Of a stretch of 64,000 nucleotides of DNA, positions 23,648-34,895 are shown in pieces. Below the pieces are notes generated by a model. The model was not told where the DNA came from. It did no database searches and was given only the letters and a program-made list of their open reading frames with translations. The number at the start of each line of letters is the position of its first letter. Within the stretch, counting starts at the first letter, position 1. Source of the stretch: Sanderia malayensis (lineage: Eukaryota; Cnidaria; Scyphozoa; Semaeostomeae; Pelagiidae); assembly GCA_013076295.1 (NCBI GenBank), contig RQOL01000872.1:1-64000 (forward strand). Reading direction: 5' to 3'. Position numbers and translations under genes: made by a program.

Positions 23648-24327
23648 ATGGAGCCAAATGCAACTGTTTTTTGGGATTATGAGAATAATCTCGGTAAGTT
23701 ACTTAGTAGTTAAAGTTTATTTAAATCTAATTTCTGACAACTTTTGTTAACATATTGAACGAAATCACCAAGGAACTTTTTACAATTTTTTATCACTTTT
23801 AGGCCCACAATTCTACCTACATTCTGTTACCTGTATTCTGTTATTCTGATAGTGTAGTGGCACATATTAGTTAACTTGATCTCTGTTTTGTAATACAGAA
23901 AGCATTCTTTTTTAAGCAGTAAGTCAGCTTTTTATTGCTTTCAGATTTGGAAGTCCCAACCAACGGCGAAAAAAGCCAAAAATCTTTTCAAGTTATAGGT
24001 ATCTTCTTTCTTATAGTATCATCAGTTTCTCATTCTCAGTCTTCTTTTTCTTCTGTTTCTTCTCCTTTATCTATCACATATTTAAGACCTTCTGCTTCTT
24101 CTTGTGTAATTTCATCAAAGTCTTCCATTTCTTCACTTTCAACCACTGGTTTATCTTCTGCTGCTATTTCTTCAAAACCTTCAGTTTCCTTACTAACAAC
24201 ATTTGTCTCTTCTTCTATTATCACTTTCTCGCCATCTGGTGCTTCTTCTACATCACTTCTCGTAGTGAAGAACGGAAATGCATATGTAGTTAAAGATGGA
24301 AAAGCATATCCAATCACATTACTTTAA
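23648..24327 (+). CDS. Uncertain two-exon gene, Ser-rich product
   Basis: Exon 1 (23648-23693) begins ATG and encodes MEPNATVFWDYENN, followed by GTAAGTT. Exon 2 starts at 23945 after TTTCAG, in matching phase, and either ends at a GTATCT donor near 23999 or runs on to a TAA at 24325-24327. The longer form adds a hydrophobic stretch, a Ser-rich region and a short VVKNGNAYVVKDGKAY ending. FWDYEN resembles the first strand of NYN-type ribonucleases, but the rest of that domain is not found. The minus strand over 24036-24317 is also open and strongly Glu-rich, so the coding strand here is unsure. The gene lies head to head with the cGAS-like gene, with about 380 bp between start codons. Confidence 0.3.
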
Positions 24328-27300
24328 GTATAATATTGGATTCGATGTTTTATACTCAAGTCTAGAATCTGTAAATTATTTTAATTTGTTGATTGTTATG
24401 TTATTGCCATATGATCCAATTAATAACAATTTGTAACGATTACTCTTTTACTGATAATCATGTACATTTTCTGTCTGTATTTTTTCAAGTGAAACGTTTT
24501 GTTTTTCATATTCTATTGATGTCGTAAACGGTTAAGTTTTAACAGTTGGTCAAGCTTGTCTGTTCTTAAATGAAATTTATGGTTTTTTTATTTGTTTTCA
24601 ATTTTGATTTACCAGATGAACATTATTTTGTGATTGCAAAAACTTTGTGATTTTTCTGGTTTCTCTGGTTTTCTTACATCAACATTAATTTTCAGATGGT
24701 TTGCTTAGCTGCTTTTTTCTTTTGTCGCGCTATTGATTTTCATTGCTTTTTGAAATTAAAATGACCCAAATACCTTCTTTTTCTTAAAACTGATTCAACT
24801 GGAGATGTGAGTGTGAGCATTGAATATCATGTTAATAAGGATTCAGGATAGGAGTGACATTAGGTATGATAGAGACAATAACAGTTCAAGATACAGCAGC
24901 ACCATAACCAAAATTTTCCAAATTAATTTTGTTTAAGGAAAAGGGTATCCTTAATTGTTTCCTTCTTGTTTCACTCTGTTCCCAGGAGAGACACGGGATT
25001 ACTCGAGATTTCCCGCCGCAACTGATGTAACTTGTAAGTACACTGTAGCGTAAACAATATATCCAGGTTGCGTGTGCGACTGTATATATACGTTTCGGGC
25101 TTGGGTCAAGCCCGAAACGTTGTTTCAAACTTTCAAAGTGACTGTTTTTTTATCTATACACTGTAGCGTAGTACATATTATTTCTGTTTGATAAATTTTG
25201 TTTGCCCACGAGTGATCTGAATCCCAGCTGCCAACCGGAGAATAAAATCATCATTGAAGAGATTGAAATCAAAGACGAAAAACAAAGATGGATCAAGTCT
25301 GCATTGGCGAACATTTTTGATGTTGCGAAGACACTCTGTAAGTTTGTTTTTCACTTGTTTGTTTCAAAACCACTCTTGTCAAGACTTTTGCAAGAAATGT
25401 CAGATATACTATGGTAGTGGTCTATTTTAATGGGTGACATCAACAAATTTTGTTTCATTTAATGGCAATGAGCTACATCTCAAGTTTATACCAAAAATTA
25501 CAAGTTGGAAATCAATTTTAACAAAAAACAAATTTTTCGTGCTCACAGTTGCGTGTGTCATAAGCAGTGCCGCATTTACCCATGGGCCAACTGGGCCAAA
25601 CCACCTCTCTGAAATGTTGGCTTTTTAGCAAGTCTGTAATTTTTCTTTATGAATTGGACGAAAGAGGGATACGTAATATATTAGAACAAATAATTCAACC
25701 AGTGTAACTTCACTAAATGGTATAATTTCAATACCACAACGGGACATCGGGAAACGCACGGTGTGCAACTTTGCATAAAACCAAGGGCCCCCAAACAATT
25801 GGGCCCACCCCAGAGGGGGACCCGCAAAATTTTGTGGGCATTTTCTGGGGTGTAAGCTGTAATCATCCCGGTACTTAAAATAGAACTTACTAGAAATCTT
25901 CTATTTAACTATTTAACTTGACTTATATCTTAATAATTGTTTTGTTGATTTTAGTTAGCGTTGTTTTAAACATTCCTACATCACACTCCGAATGTTATTC
26001 AAAGTGATTCCACCTATTTCCATTAAGAAATAGCTTTTATGATGCGTGAATGCAGGTAGAGTACTAAAGACAAAATCCCTTAGGAACATCTCACAATGGA
26101 ATAACTTTATCACTACAAATAACTGAAAATAACATATTGTGCTTTGTTCAATTTTTGGTTTTGTTTCTGGTAACAACTAGCAAAAATTTGAAGCTGAACG
26201 CTCAAAGCATATTTGCCAACCATGCTATTTCTAGGTCATTATTAAATGCGAAACTTTAATTTGTAGCTACCACAATTCGGTCAAAGCAAATCCGAAAATA
26301 AAAACTTGCCTTTTGACAATCAAAACGGTACAATTTTGACAATCAAAACGCGCACCTTATTCCAGAAAACATCGATTAGTTGGATGCGACTCATAACATG
26401 TCAGTTTTGTTATCGTGCACCTTCTGCCTCATTTTTTCCGTTTTTAAAAAATTTCTTACGTCAACGTGTGAAAATGATTTTCAAACCTTCGTTTTTGTTG
26501 GGAACTCGATTTATAAAACCATTAATGTAAACTTGATTCCCAAAGACATGGAAAGTATCTCCTCACCCACCACAATTTTGTATACAGTTTTTTATAAGAC
26601 TATTGGCTTTCAGCATATCTCCCGCAATTTTTTTTATTCATCAGCAATCACTTATTGGAAAGACTATGCGCGACATTTTCTAAAGATCTAAAATATTATG
26701 AATTTAAGCAAAAAAGCGGCAACAAATTGTAATGAATAGGCAAATAGAACTGACTCACCAATTTTCAATTTGGAAGTGAAAATAGATTCTTCTTTATAAT
26801 TATTCACAATTAGCAATGTGAACAGACCCCAACGACGCCTCACGGCTTTTATGCTCACAATGATAGAAATGAATCATTTTTCAATGAATTATTGTGAATA
26901 ACTTCATGCACGAATTCACATATAGTTTCACTATAGTCATATCCACAAAATGATTGGGCGTCATGAACGTTACCGCTTGCGATAGCTTCGTTTGTCAAAC
27001 AAAATGTTACTCAAATAATTTCTAATAACAATCAAAATATCAAAATAAAAAGTTAACGAGGCTTATATTTTAACTTCACCTTCATCAACGTCTTTTTCAC
27101 CATGCTGATTGTAAAAATACAACTTACTAGCTCCCACTTTTCCAAAATTATAACTTGTAAATGGAAGTTTTCTTTCGCCTTCTGAATGAGACTTCACTTC
27201 ATCCATCCTATGTAGGCACATTCAGTATAGATATTCTAAAATTAAAGCTTGGGGCAAGTTGGTCTGAGAGCAAATTGGCTTAATACCATTTCAAAAGACA

Positions 27301-27800
27301 AATTTTTGTTTTTGCCCCCCCCCCTACAGATTGTTATTTGAGGCATACATTTCATCTTCACCATATTCATAATGATGATAATAATCATCATCATTGTCAT
27401 CATCCTCCACTCGAAAATTTTCAATGGCATGGCTGCATTAAAAAACACAGCAACATCGGACAATTTTATTTTGTACTAGCCCTGGTACCCGTCGATGCCG
27501 GGTTGAGATTTCGGTGAGTGTTCTGCGAATGTTCGGCGAATGGCGAACTGTGTACTTTGAATGAATATCAACTTTTTTGAACTGGTGATTTATTTGACGT
27601 CACAGTAGATTTGAGAAATCGAAAATTCCGTCACATTTATTTCAACTACCCGTTACTTTTCTGGTTTTACTCTTTTAATTCTAAACGTTTTGTAAAACAT
27701 TTTTCGCTGAGGACACTCCCAGATAAATTCCGGTTACATAGATACCTTTCATTTTGCGATCTGTGGAGTGGTTCTTGAGCTATAAGCGGACATAGCCACA

Positions 27801-27829
27801 AACATACATACATACATACATACATACTA
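27801..27829. repeat. (CATA)n microsatellite
   Basis: About seven CATA units form a tract followed by ACTACAAACAG and TTTTATATATATAG, a layout often seen at the tails of dispersed retroelements. Confidence 0.85.
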
Positions 27830-29784
27830 CAAACAGTTCTGTTTTATATATATAGATTTTTCCATTGCTTCGTACTTCATGCTTTTATACCACGCCAGTG
27901 ATCCACTGTAAATATTGTTTTAGGTTATATATAATAACATGACGACTTAAAAGCACTTGCACTTACTGGATCTTTAGTAAATCTGTATGAAGTTGAACCA
28001 AAAGCAGAGTCTTTTCACCACTCTCTATTTCTAACAAAGAAAAAGTTAAGCCAACATAAGCACGAATTGCATTAATAAGCAAGATATCTACAGAGTAAAA
28101 CACGAAATTATGATGTTAATCTTGAATTCTATGTCAATTTTTACAATTTTCAATTCTGCCACTTTCACTTTTTTTTTATACAACTTACATTTCTTCAGTG
28201 CACAAGAGAGCTCTTCCCTACATCGTTTTACCTTACCAGCACGTGCTTATCAACAATGGTCTTTTTTGGGAATGCGGGACATTGTCTTCTAAAAGATCTA
28301 AAATGTCACAGTAAGAGAACATTACAATGGAAATTACCAAAAGAAAAGTAAATACACAAACTTAATTTAAATCAATCATTGAAACGAACCATCCTCATTA
28401 TTCCAGGGAAGTTTGCCACAAATGACGTCTCTATAATAACTTCAAAGGCGGTATTGCATTGCTTTGCTTGCCAGCTTCGTTCTGGTTTTATATTTTTCAT
28501 CCCGTTTCAAAGCAATCTTGCTTGAAAACATTGATTTCCTCAGTTTTACTCTCTTTCTTGACGTATCTGAAAAATACGATAGCTTCCAGAATGTCTAACT
28601 ATCTAAAGAACTGAAAACATCACCTAGGTGCGCGATGAGATTTACTGACCGGCTTACCGAGTTTAGCGGGCAATTTCGCTGCTCGATTGATTAATTACAA
28701 GTGAAGAATCATTGTTCTGTGCAATTCAAGATATATTCATATATTGGCTTCAGCTCATTTTTCAGTGAGCATTCTTTGTAGGAAAGATACTGATGATGCA
28801 AGCGAGCATATCATTCATTTTCTGCAAAGCTAATCGTATTTGTAAATTTTATCAAAAATACAAACAAGTGTTCTTATACGGTTTTGTATTCTTGCAGATA
28901 ATGGTCGGATCTGCAAAAATTCAAAACCAAATAAGAACACAGGTATACAAATATTTTAATCATAGCATTGACTGCAGGCAATGCTCAAAATTATTAGAAG
29001 CAGAATTAATAAAGCAAAGTTACTTACCAACTTCTCAACTACTGTAAACCTACTTCCTATTTGTTGGAAATAGCCATTAAGCGAAACACTGTCTCTTCAG
29101 AAAAGCTAATTTTGAATGAAGTTACTGTCACATTCAGTGCAAAGAAGCTTAAGGCACCACATGCACCGAATACTTGCATCAAGAATATTGCAGTTCCTGC
29201 AATTAGCAGCATTTATCTGGGATGCAATCACTAGTCAAACATATTGTGTTGGAATAAGCTTTCTCTGATATGAGGCCAATTTTCATTCAATGCTTTTTTT
29301 CTCATTTGCCACTGTGATTTTTTTAAAGAAGGAAACTCTGTTCCAACTTTTACAGTTCTATGATGAGCTGTCCATGCTTCCATGAACAGTGTGAGACAGG
29401 AATATTGTAACACTAGACATCAAGCCCAAACACTAGACATCAAGACACAATAAAATGCCACATCAATGATTTGCCATGAATACTGTGACATGTAATTGTG
29501 CATTGAGCTTGATGTTGCTGCGAGAAATTCACTTGATATCAGAAAGAATAGCTGGGTAGTCTATTAATGTTTGTACTTATTTGCAGTATGAGAATAGAAA
29601 ACTCAACTTTGTGTTATCATAGTTTCATGTTCAATGCAATCATCAATGCGAAATTTAACAAATTAAACCAATATAAAAAAGGTATTATAAAGCATGTATT
29701 TGCCTGTAGAGGGGATATCCAATGTGCTTCTGGGCACTTTATCAAAACTATCACTATAATTTTGCTGCAAATTATAGTAATTAT

Positions 29785-29823
29785 AGCAGGCTCTGATGCA
29801 AATTATTTGCATCAGAGCCTGCT
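29785..29823. repeat. 39-bp perfect palindrome
   Basis: The arms AGCAGGCTCTGATGCAAAT and its exact complement (19 bp each) are separated by one base. No mismatch is present. Confidence 0.92.
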
Positions 29824-30369
29824 TTAAAATGTCAAAACACATTTATCACTCAATTAAAATTGAAGAGATTTTGTTTCCTATTATTTATTAGGTTCTTATT
29901 AGAAATTAAATTAGGTGTAATTATACCATTAGATTCTTTTATCCCAGTAACCTTTCCACGTTTGTAAACCTTTGCTCTTGCAGGATTTTCCCATTGTAAT
30001 GCCCAGTTTCTCTATTAACCTCAAATGAATTTATGGGATTTCTTCTTTTCAGTTCTTCGTATCGTTTTTTGTGCAGGAGGTAAAGCATTATTTGCCCATT
30101 AATCCAGGTCTTGGAAAGAACCAGATTGCTTGAGCTTCTTCATGGATGTTCTATTATTTAAATGCGAATCTTATAATTTACAACTCTACATAAAAATCAT
30201 TCAATACTGCCTACAATAAAATGTACATTTGCAACTAGGCCAATCGCCGCCATTACAAAAACAACAGAAGAAGAAGAATCTGTGCGTGCAACCACCCAAC
30301 ATACTATGTACTTCATGTAAAAAGGGCACTCTATAACACGTATACCAGATATGAACACAACGTTCATAT

Positions 30370-30724
30370 TGGACTTGCTTCAAGTCTCACTTCATTTTTC
30401 CGTTAACGTAAATTCCAAATGCGGAGCGGAAGCGAGCGAAGGGAACGAGGGGAGAAGTGAGACTTGTTTCCTTTGTACTCCCCATGAATATTAATGAGGC
30501 GGCTTCTTTCTCTGAAAGTGTAAATTGGTCGGTTTTGAGACCAGTCGGCTTCTTTTTGAGAAGCTGAATAACCAATCAAATTCCTCTATTAACCCAGCAT
30601 TAATATTCATGAGGAGTACAAAGGAAACAAGTCTCACTTCTCCCCTCGCTCCCTTCGCTCGCTTCCGCTCCGCATTTGGAATTTACGTTAACGGAAAAAT
30701 GAAGTGAGACTTGAAGCAAGTCCA
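30370..30724. mobile_element. Fold-back, Mutator-like MITE with 9-bp target duplication
   Basis: The element starts TGGACTTGCTTCAAG and ends with its complement. The two arms pair over about 126 bp with only two mismatches seen, around a central spacer of about 100 bp. CGTTCATAT is directly repeated on both sides (30361-30369 and 30725-30733). Long terminal repeats plus a 9-bp duplication are characteristic of the Mutator (MULE) superfamily. No transposase is present. Confidence 0.88.
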
Positions 30725-30780
30725 CGTTCATATCTGATTGCAGAGTGCATATGGTCATTATGTTCATATTTGTGATGTGA

Positions 30781-33187
30781 TCAGGCTGACTGATCAGCCT
30801 GCCCACTGATCACAGCTCCTATTATCTCGTTGTCGTCAGCATTTTCCTCTGAGTCTATCTGGTCCTCTCCACACAGACTATGCAATTTTGTAATTTCTGG
30901 CAGGCATTTTGTCGCAGAATTGATTGCCTTTCTGAACTGTTTTTCAAACTTTAAACCTTCTGTGTAAGAAGATTTGGTAATAATCCCAGTAAATGGAATT
31001 GCTTTCACTCTGGTGAGAAGCCTGTAAAGATAGAAATTGTTTTGTAGTAATTTAAGCCTCAAGCAAATTTAATAGCCTAAAAGCTCTTATTTCTATTACA
31101 TTAAAACCGAAAACTTTCGGACGATCAAACATTCGGACAAAATTGTGTCCGAAAATTTAATTGTCCGAAAGTACTGGCTGTCCGAAAGTTTTATTGACCG
31201 AAAGTTTGTTTTTTTGGAAGACAGAAATACACACAGAAATGGTCAATGTTCATCAAAGTTATTCATCTATGCATATAATTTCGTGCTTTTCCCATTTATT
31301 TTGACATTTTGAGCATTTTTGTTTCCTTCATCCTCATGTTCATCATCTTCAATCACAGGCCAATCAAGCTCAAGGGGTACATTGTTTGAGGAACGTAATT
31401 TTTTAAGTGTTTTTGCCATAGCAACTGATCTACGAGGGAATACAAACCGTTGTCTTCCACAAGTAGACCAGGCTATATTGGCGGTAGGTACCAACTCAGG
31501 GCAGAGAAATTTAAATGAACATTTTCAAGTAGCTATGGACATGGGTAAATAGAAAAGTGATGGTGAACGGGGAACTGCTGGGGTTTAAGGGGTAAAAACG
31601 GGGGTTAAAGGCAACCACTTCAACTTTTTGCCTCTGCGGAGGAGTAGTTGTCAATTTTCACTCTTTCTTTAGGGCAGTGATTCTTTTTCTAATGATGGAC
31701 GCAGGGGTTAATTCCTTGCCACTTTTGTAATTTCTAAACTGTTGCTATAATTAGAATAATCACGTGATCAATCGTTACCCTTTTACCTTATTTGGAATAA
31801 TTGTCGTTTCCAGAAAAATCTTAAAATTCCTATGTTTTCATGACTAGTAAAATGACAACTGTGAATAAAAAATCGTGTGTGCCTATGTATATATATCTTG
31901 AAGCATAGAATGATAGTTATACAAGCCACATGATAACCACGTGATACCAAGTATATCTAGTTTTGTTTATAAGAACATTTGGAATGGTCAATATTTAAAT
32001 GTTTCGAGAATCTTCTAAACAGTAGTCCAACTTAAACAGACTAGCCTTCCCTTCTAAATCAAAGTTTAAAGAGTCGTATGCCAAGAGTATCGGGCCCATA
32101 TCAATTGTGGAATTCAAGTCTATTCCATTGAAGTTTCACAAAGGCTTTTTACGATGAAACCTCTTCATGCACAGTGATTGACTTGGTTGTACGACTATTT
32201 GCGAAACAACCCTGAAATGATGAGAAAAGGCTTTCAAATGTCAGGGGTCGATGGCGCGTTAGCATGGAGCAGGAGCAGGAGCCAGAGGACTCTTTTGAAG
32301 ATCTAAACTATATATCATATCAATTATGAACTAACATGCTATCCGCACACATTTTTTATAAAAATTCGTCCACAATTTTTGCCATCTTCATCGATTTTAG
32401 CTTTGTCCGAAAATTTGTCTGGTCCGAAAATTGTTTCGTCCGAAATTCTTAAAAAAGCGTCCGAAAGCTTCTTGTCCGAAGTATTTTGTCCGAAATTTTT
32501 AAGTCCGAAAGTTTTCGGTTTTAATGTCAGTTACTTGCCTTTTCGCTCTCTGGGGATCTGCTGTGACTTTGTTGATGAAATCCATATTGGATTTCATCGA
32601 GTTTCACAATAGAGTTTCACAGATAGTTTGTAGCCTATGTAAGAAATGTATAGCCTTTAACACGCCAATGTTCATATCATGTGGGTTAAGCACATAGTAA
32701 TAACTGACAGTGCTACCTGATTATAAGTGTTTTTGGCAATACGCTCAAAGGTTTCTAAATCTGACACATCTTCCCAGTGCTTGGGCAATGCATTTTCTGC
32801 CACACACCTGAGTAAACCGGCATAAGTCGGATCTGCAAACAAAGTTATTCTTAGATAAATTTTAACAATCCTAACATTAAATAAGAGCATTAAGCTCAAG
32901 ACAGGATTTGACAACCGGGAATTCAATTCACACTCACCATCTGCATCCAGCATACCCAATGTAGCCATCAACAGCTCAACTGCTTTACTTTTACAGGAAA
33001 CTGGGGATCCTATCACAAGAAGTGCAGGGATGTTGATTTTCACCTTGTATATGCCCATTTTTCAAAATGGAAGGCCATTGTAAGACCGCCCAGTGCAAGG
33101 AGAAAACCTCCATAATTCTCTTTAAAGTTGGCTTGCGCGAATTCCCACACACCTGGCACAACGCCGACTTGGACTCGTCAATGTTAT
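30781..33187 (-). CDS. P-loop-like protein of unknown function (5' end not found)
   Basis: Exons, 5' to 3': 33187-32938, 32832-32717, probably one near 32580-32534 ending in a GC-type donor (AG|GCAAGT), and 31021-30781 ending in a stop. The first encodes YGGFLLALGGLTMAFHFEK, then KVKINIPALLVIGSPVSCKS and KAVELLMATLG, after two frame breaks (near 33117 and 33062) each mended by one extra base. GSPVSCKS matches the Walker A pattern GxxxxGK[ST], but the Gly before the Lys is Cys. Later exons give AENALPKHWEDVSDLETFER and AKRLLTRVKAIPFTGI, and the end is acidic. The layout (helix, P-loop, later R..R..IPF) is reminiscent of a little-studied P-loop family in marine invertebrates; this is a weak memory match. 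A 1.4-kb inverted-repeat element lies in the last intron. Confidence 0.5.
31105..32520. mobile_element. 1.4-kb inverted-repeat element flanked by TTAA
   Basis: The termini AACCGAAAACTTTCGGAC and its exact complement are bordered on both sides by TTAA (31101-31104 and 32521-32524). Inside both ends the word GTCCGAAA recurs many times (about five on the left, seven on the right). TTAA suggests a piggyBac-like target, though the ends lack the usual CCC start. A short minus-strand frame (31267-31494) contains MAKTLKKLRSSNNVPLELDW and may be a remnant of an element protein. It sits in an intron of the P-loop gene. Confidence 0.75.
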
Positions 33188-33274
33188 CTGTTACAAGTAA
33201 ATGTTGATTATTAGTGGAAAGATATTGACGCAAACAGAGAATCTGCACGAGTTAAGTAGGATTTTAATGTCGCC

Positions 33275-33310
33275 AGGACAAGATTCAGGACAAGATTCAG
33301 GACAAGATTC
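33275..33310. repeat. 12-bp tandem repeat, three copies
   Basis: AGGACAAGATTC is repeated three times exactly and followed by a partial AGATTC. Confidence 0.9.
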
Positions 33311-33377
33311 AGATTCGACGAAATTCTATTTTCAATCAATAATTCAGGCATCTAATAGTGAATACAGCAAAACCAAA

Positions 33378-34255
33378 CTAAAAATACCTGTTAGATATAT
33401 CAATAAGCTTTAACATAAACCAAAAATCCAAATTATATTCCAGGTAATCTTGAAGCATTAACAGCTCGTGTGTTGTGTTGTCAATTTACGCAACCCCATA
33501 AGGCCATGAACAATGGTCTCAAATCAAATAAATCGAAGCTATTTTTTAAAAAATCATAAAATACCTATTAGATTTAGGAATGGGCTACAGTTTAAGCCCA
33601 AAACTGCGAAAATATTCCATGTTATAGCTTCAAAATTACCGCTCGTGTTTTGCCATTCGCCATCACAAAGCTTCACTTAGGCCATAAACAATTACTTCCT
33701 GGACAAACAGTCCAAAATTTTGAACCAATACTAAAATACCTGCAAGCTTATTCAATAAACTGCAACTTAAAAAAAAATAGTTAAAAAATATCAAGTAACG
33801 GCTACGCAATTACAACTTTTACAACGCAATGTCAGTGCACAAAATGCACTTAGGCCGTAAACAATGAGCCACTGGGTATGCAAATCGGACAAATTTCCAG
33901 ACCAAGTGGAAATAACCCATTAGCAATAAGTATTAACTGTGGTGTACAATAAAAATTGGACAAATGATCCTGTCATTTTTCACAAAATTAGAGCTATAGC
34001 TCTCTAGATCAGGAAAATTTTTGTTGTTGAAAACAATGACCCCCGTAAGTGCAAATTAAAAATTTCCCAGGACAAAATTCGCAATTGCCCTGTAGCTGCA
34101 TCAATGAGCTATTTTTAGCAACCAAAAACAGTGTGGATATCGCAAAATTTTTGCAAAATTGCAAGTATTTTATACCTTCGACTGCCTGCCAGGAGACCCA
34201 TTTAATAGCATGAACAGAAGAAACCCCCATCCTCCCAAAATAGTACAAAATAGGC
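33378..34255. repeat. Diverged ~176-bp tandem repeat, about five copies
   Basis: Related blocks recur with a spacing of 175-178 bp: CTAAAAATACCTGTTAG (33378), ATAAAATACCTATTAG (33556), CTAAAATACCTGCAAG (33731) and AAATAACCCATTAG (33909). Each is followed about 120 bp later by an AGGCCATGAACAATG / AGGCCATAAACAATT / AGGCCGTAAACAATG block in the first three units and a weaker AAACAATG in the fourth. The copies are old and differ by many substitutions and indels. No open frame is conserved across them. Confidence 0.7.
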
Positions 34256-34444
34256 AACAAATTGACACGTCTGAATTGTTCTTGTCCAGACACTGTCTAT
34301 TTGTTACCTATTTAGCACAACGAGCAGCCACTACACGGAATTTTGTAATTCCTCCCCACAGCTGCCAACTCATCGCAAGCCTTTCAAACTCAAATGCCAT
34401 AATGCGCCGACCTGTTTCTAATCATCAAAGTCAAAAAACAAATA

Positions 34445-34670
34445 TCGAGCCCATCGTGTGAGAGAAAATCGATGTCAGATTTGTTGCTTCAGTACGGGAA
34501 AATGAACGGGGCACAACTAGGCTCAACTATGATGTCATAGTTGGATCGACCCAGTCCTAAAAGTTAACCACGAAAAAGTGGCACGCGTTGCCTCGTATCT
34601 CAAAAACTACTTATCATATCAAAAAAATATAAACGGATTCAGAATCAGCGCATTCGAATCTATAGTTTCA
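34445..34670 (+). repeat. Dispersed repeat copy B, upstream of the ZDHHC start
   Basis: This matches copy A (3941-4150) in inverted orientation. It contains CTATGATGTCATAG where copy A has a perfect CRE. It ends about 200 bp before the ZDHHC start codon, so it may overlap the promoter or 5' UTR. Confidence 0.6.
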
Positions 34671-34895
34671 GCCAATAAAAAAATAAGGTGTAGAGGCACT
34701 TTAAACTTTTCGACAAGATTGCCAGGAAAGATTGTTTTGCACTTGCGACAAAGCGCATGCGCTAATAATTTCTTTTCTTGCTTGTCAATCAAGTGCAATT
34801 GCGATACGACGGAAAGGACGAAACGAAACGGAATAGGAGGAGATGGAGAAGCGAAGTTGAAAAAATTTAGGCAAAGCTCAAGAGAGGACAAAGTC

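Larger units (their letters stand above)
24328..30369. other. Long region without a supported gene
   Basis: About 6 kb holds only short open frames. A possible exon at about 25212-25340 (open frame with EIEIKDEKQRWIKSALANIF, then GTAAGT) could belong to a gene starting at 23648, but no full model was found. A small acceptor/donor-bounded piece at 28898-28940 was not assigned. The part from 27476 to 27860 looks like the 3' end of a dispersed element: a unique body, then (CATA)n, then a TTTTATATATATAG tail. Confidence 0.4.

Noticed and set aside
30387..30806. Pairs of near-identical peptides (SLTSPLVPFARFRSAFGIYV) on both strands as a gene family
   Set aside because: They are the two arms of the 30370-30724 fold-back element translated in opposite directions.
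32833..32937. Frame after LDADG in the P-loop gene (ECELNSRLSNPV...)
   Set aside because: It follows a GTGAGT donor, and the next exon begins after a TTTGCAG acceptor in phase; it is intron sequence.
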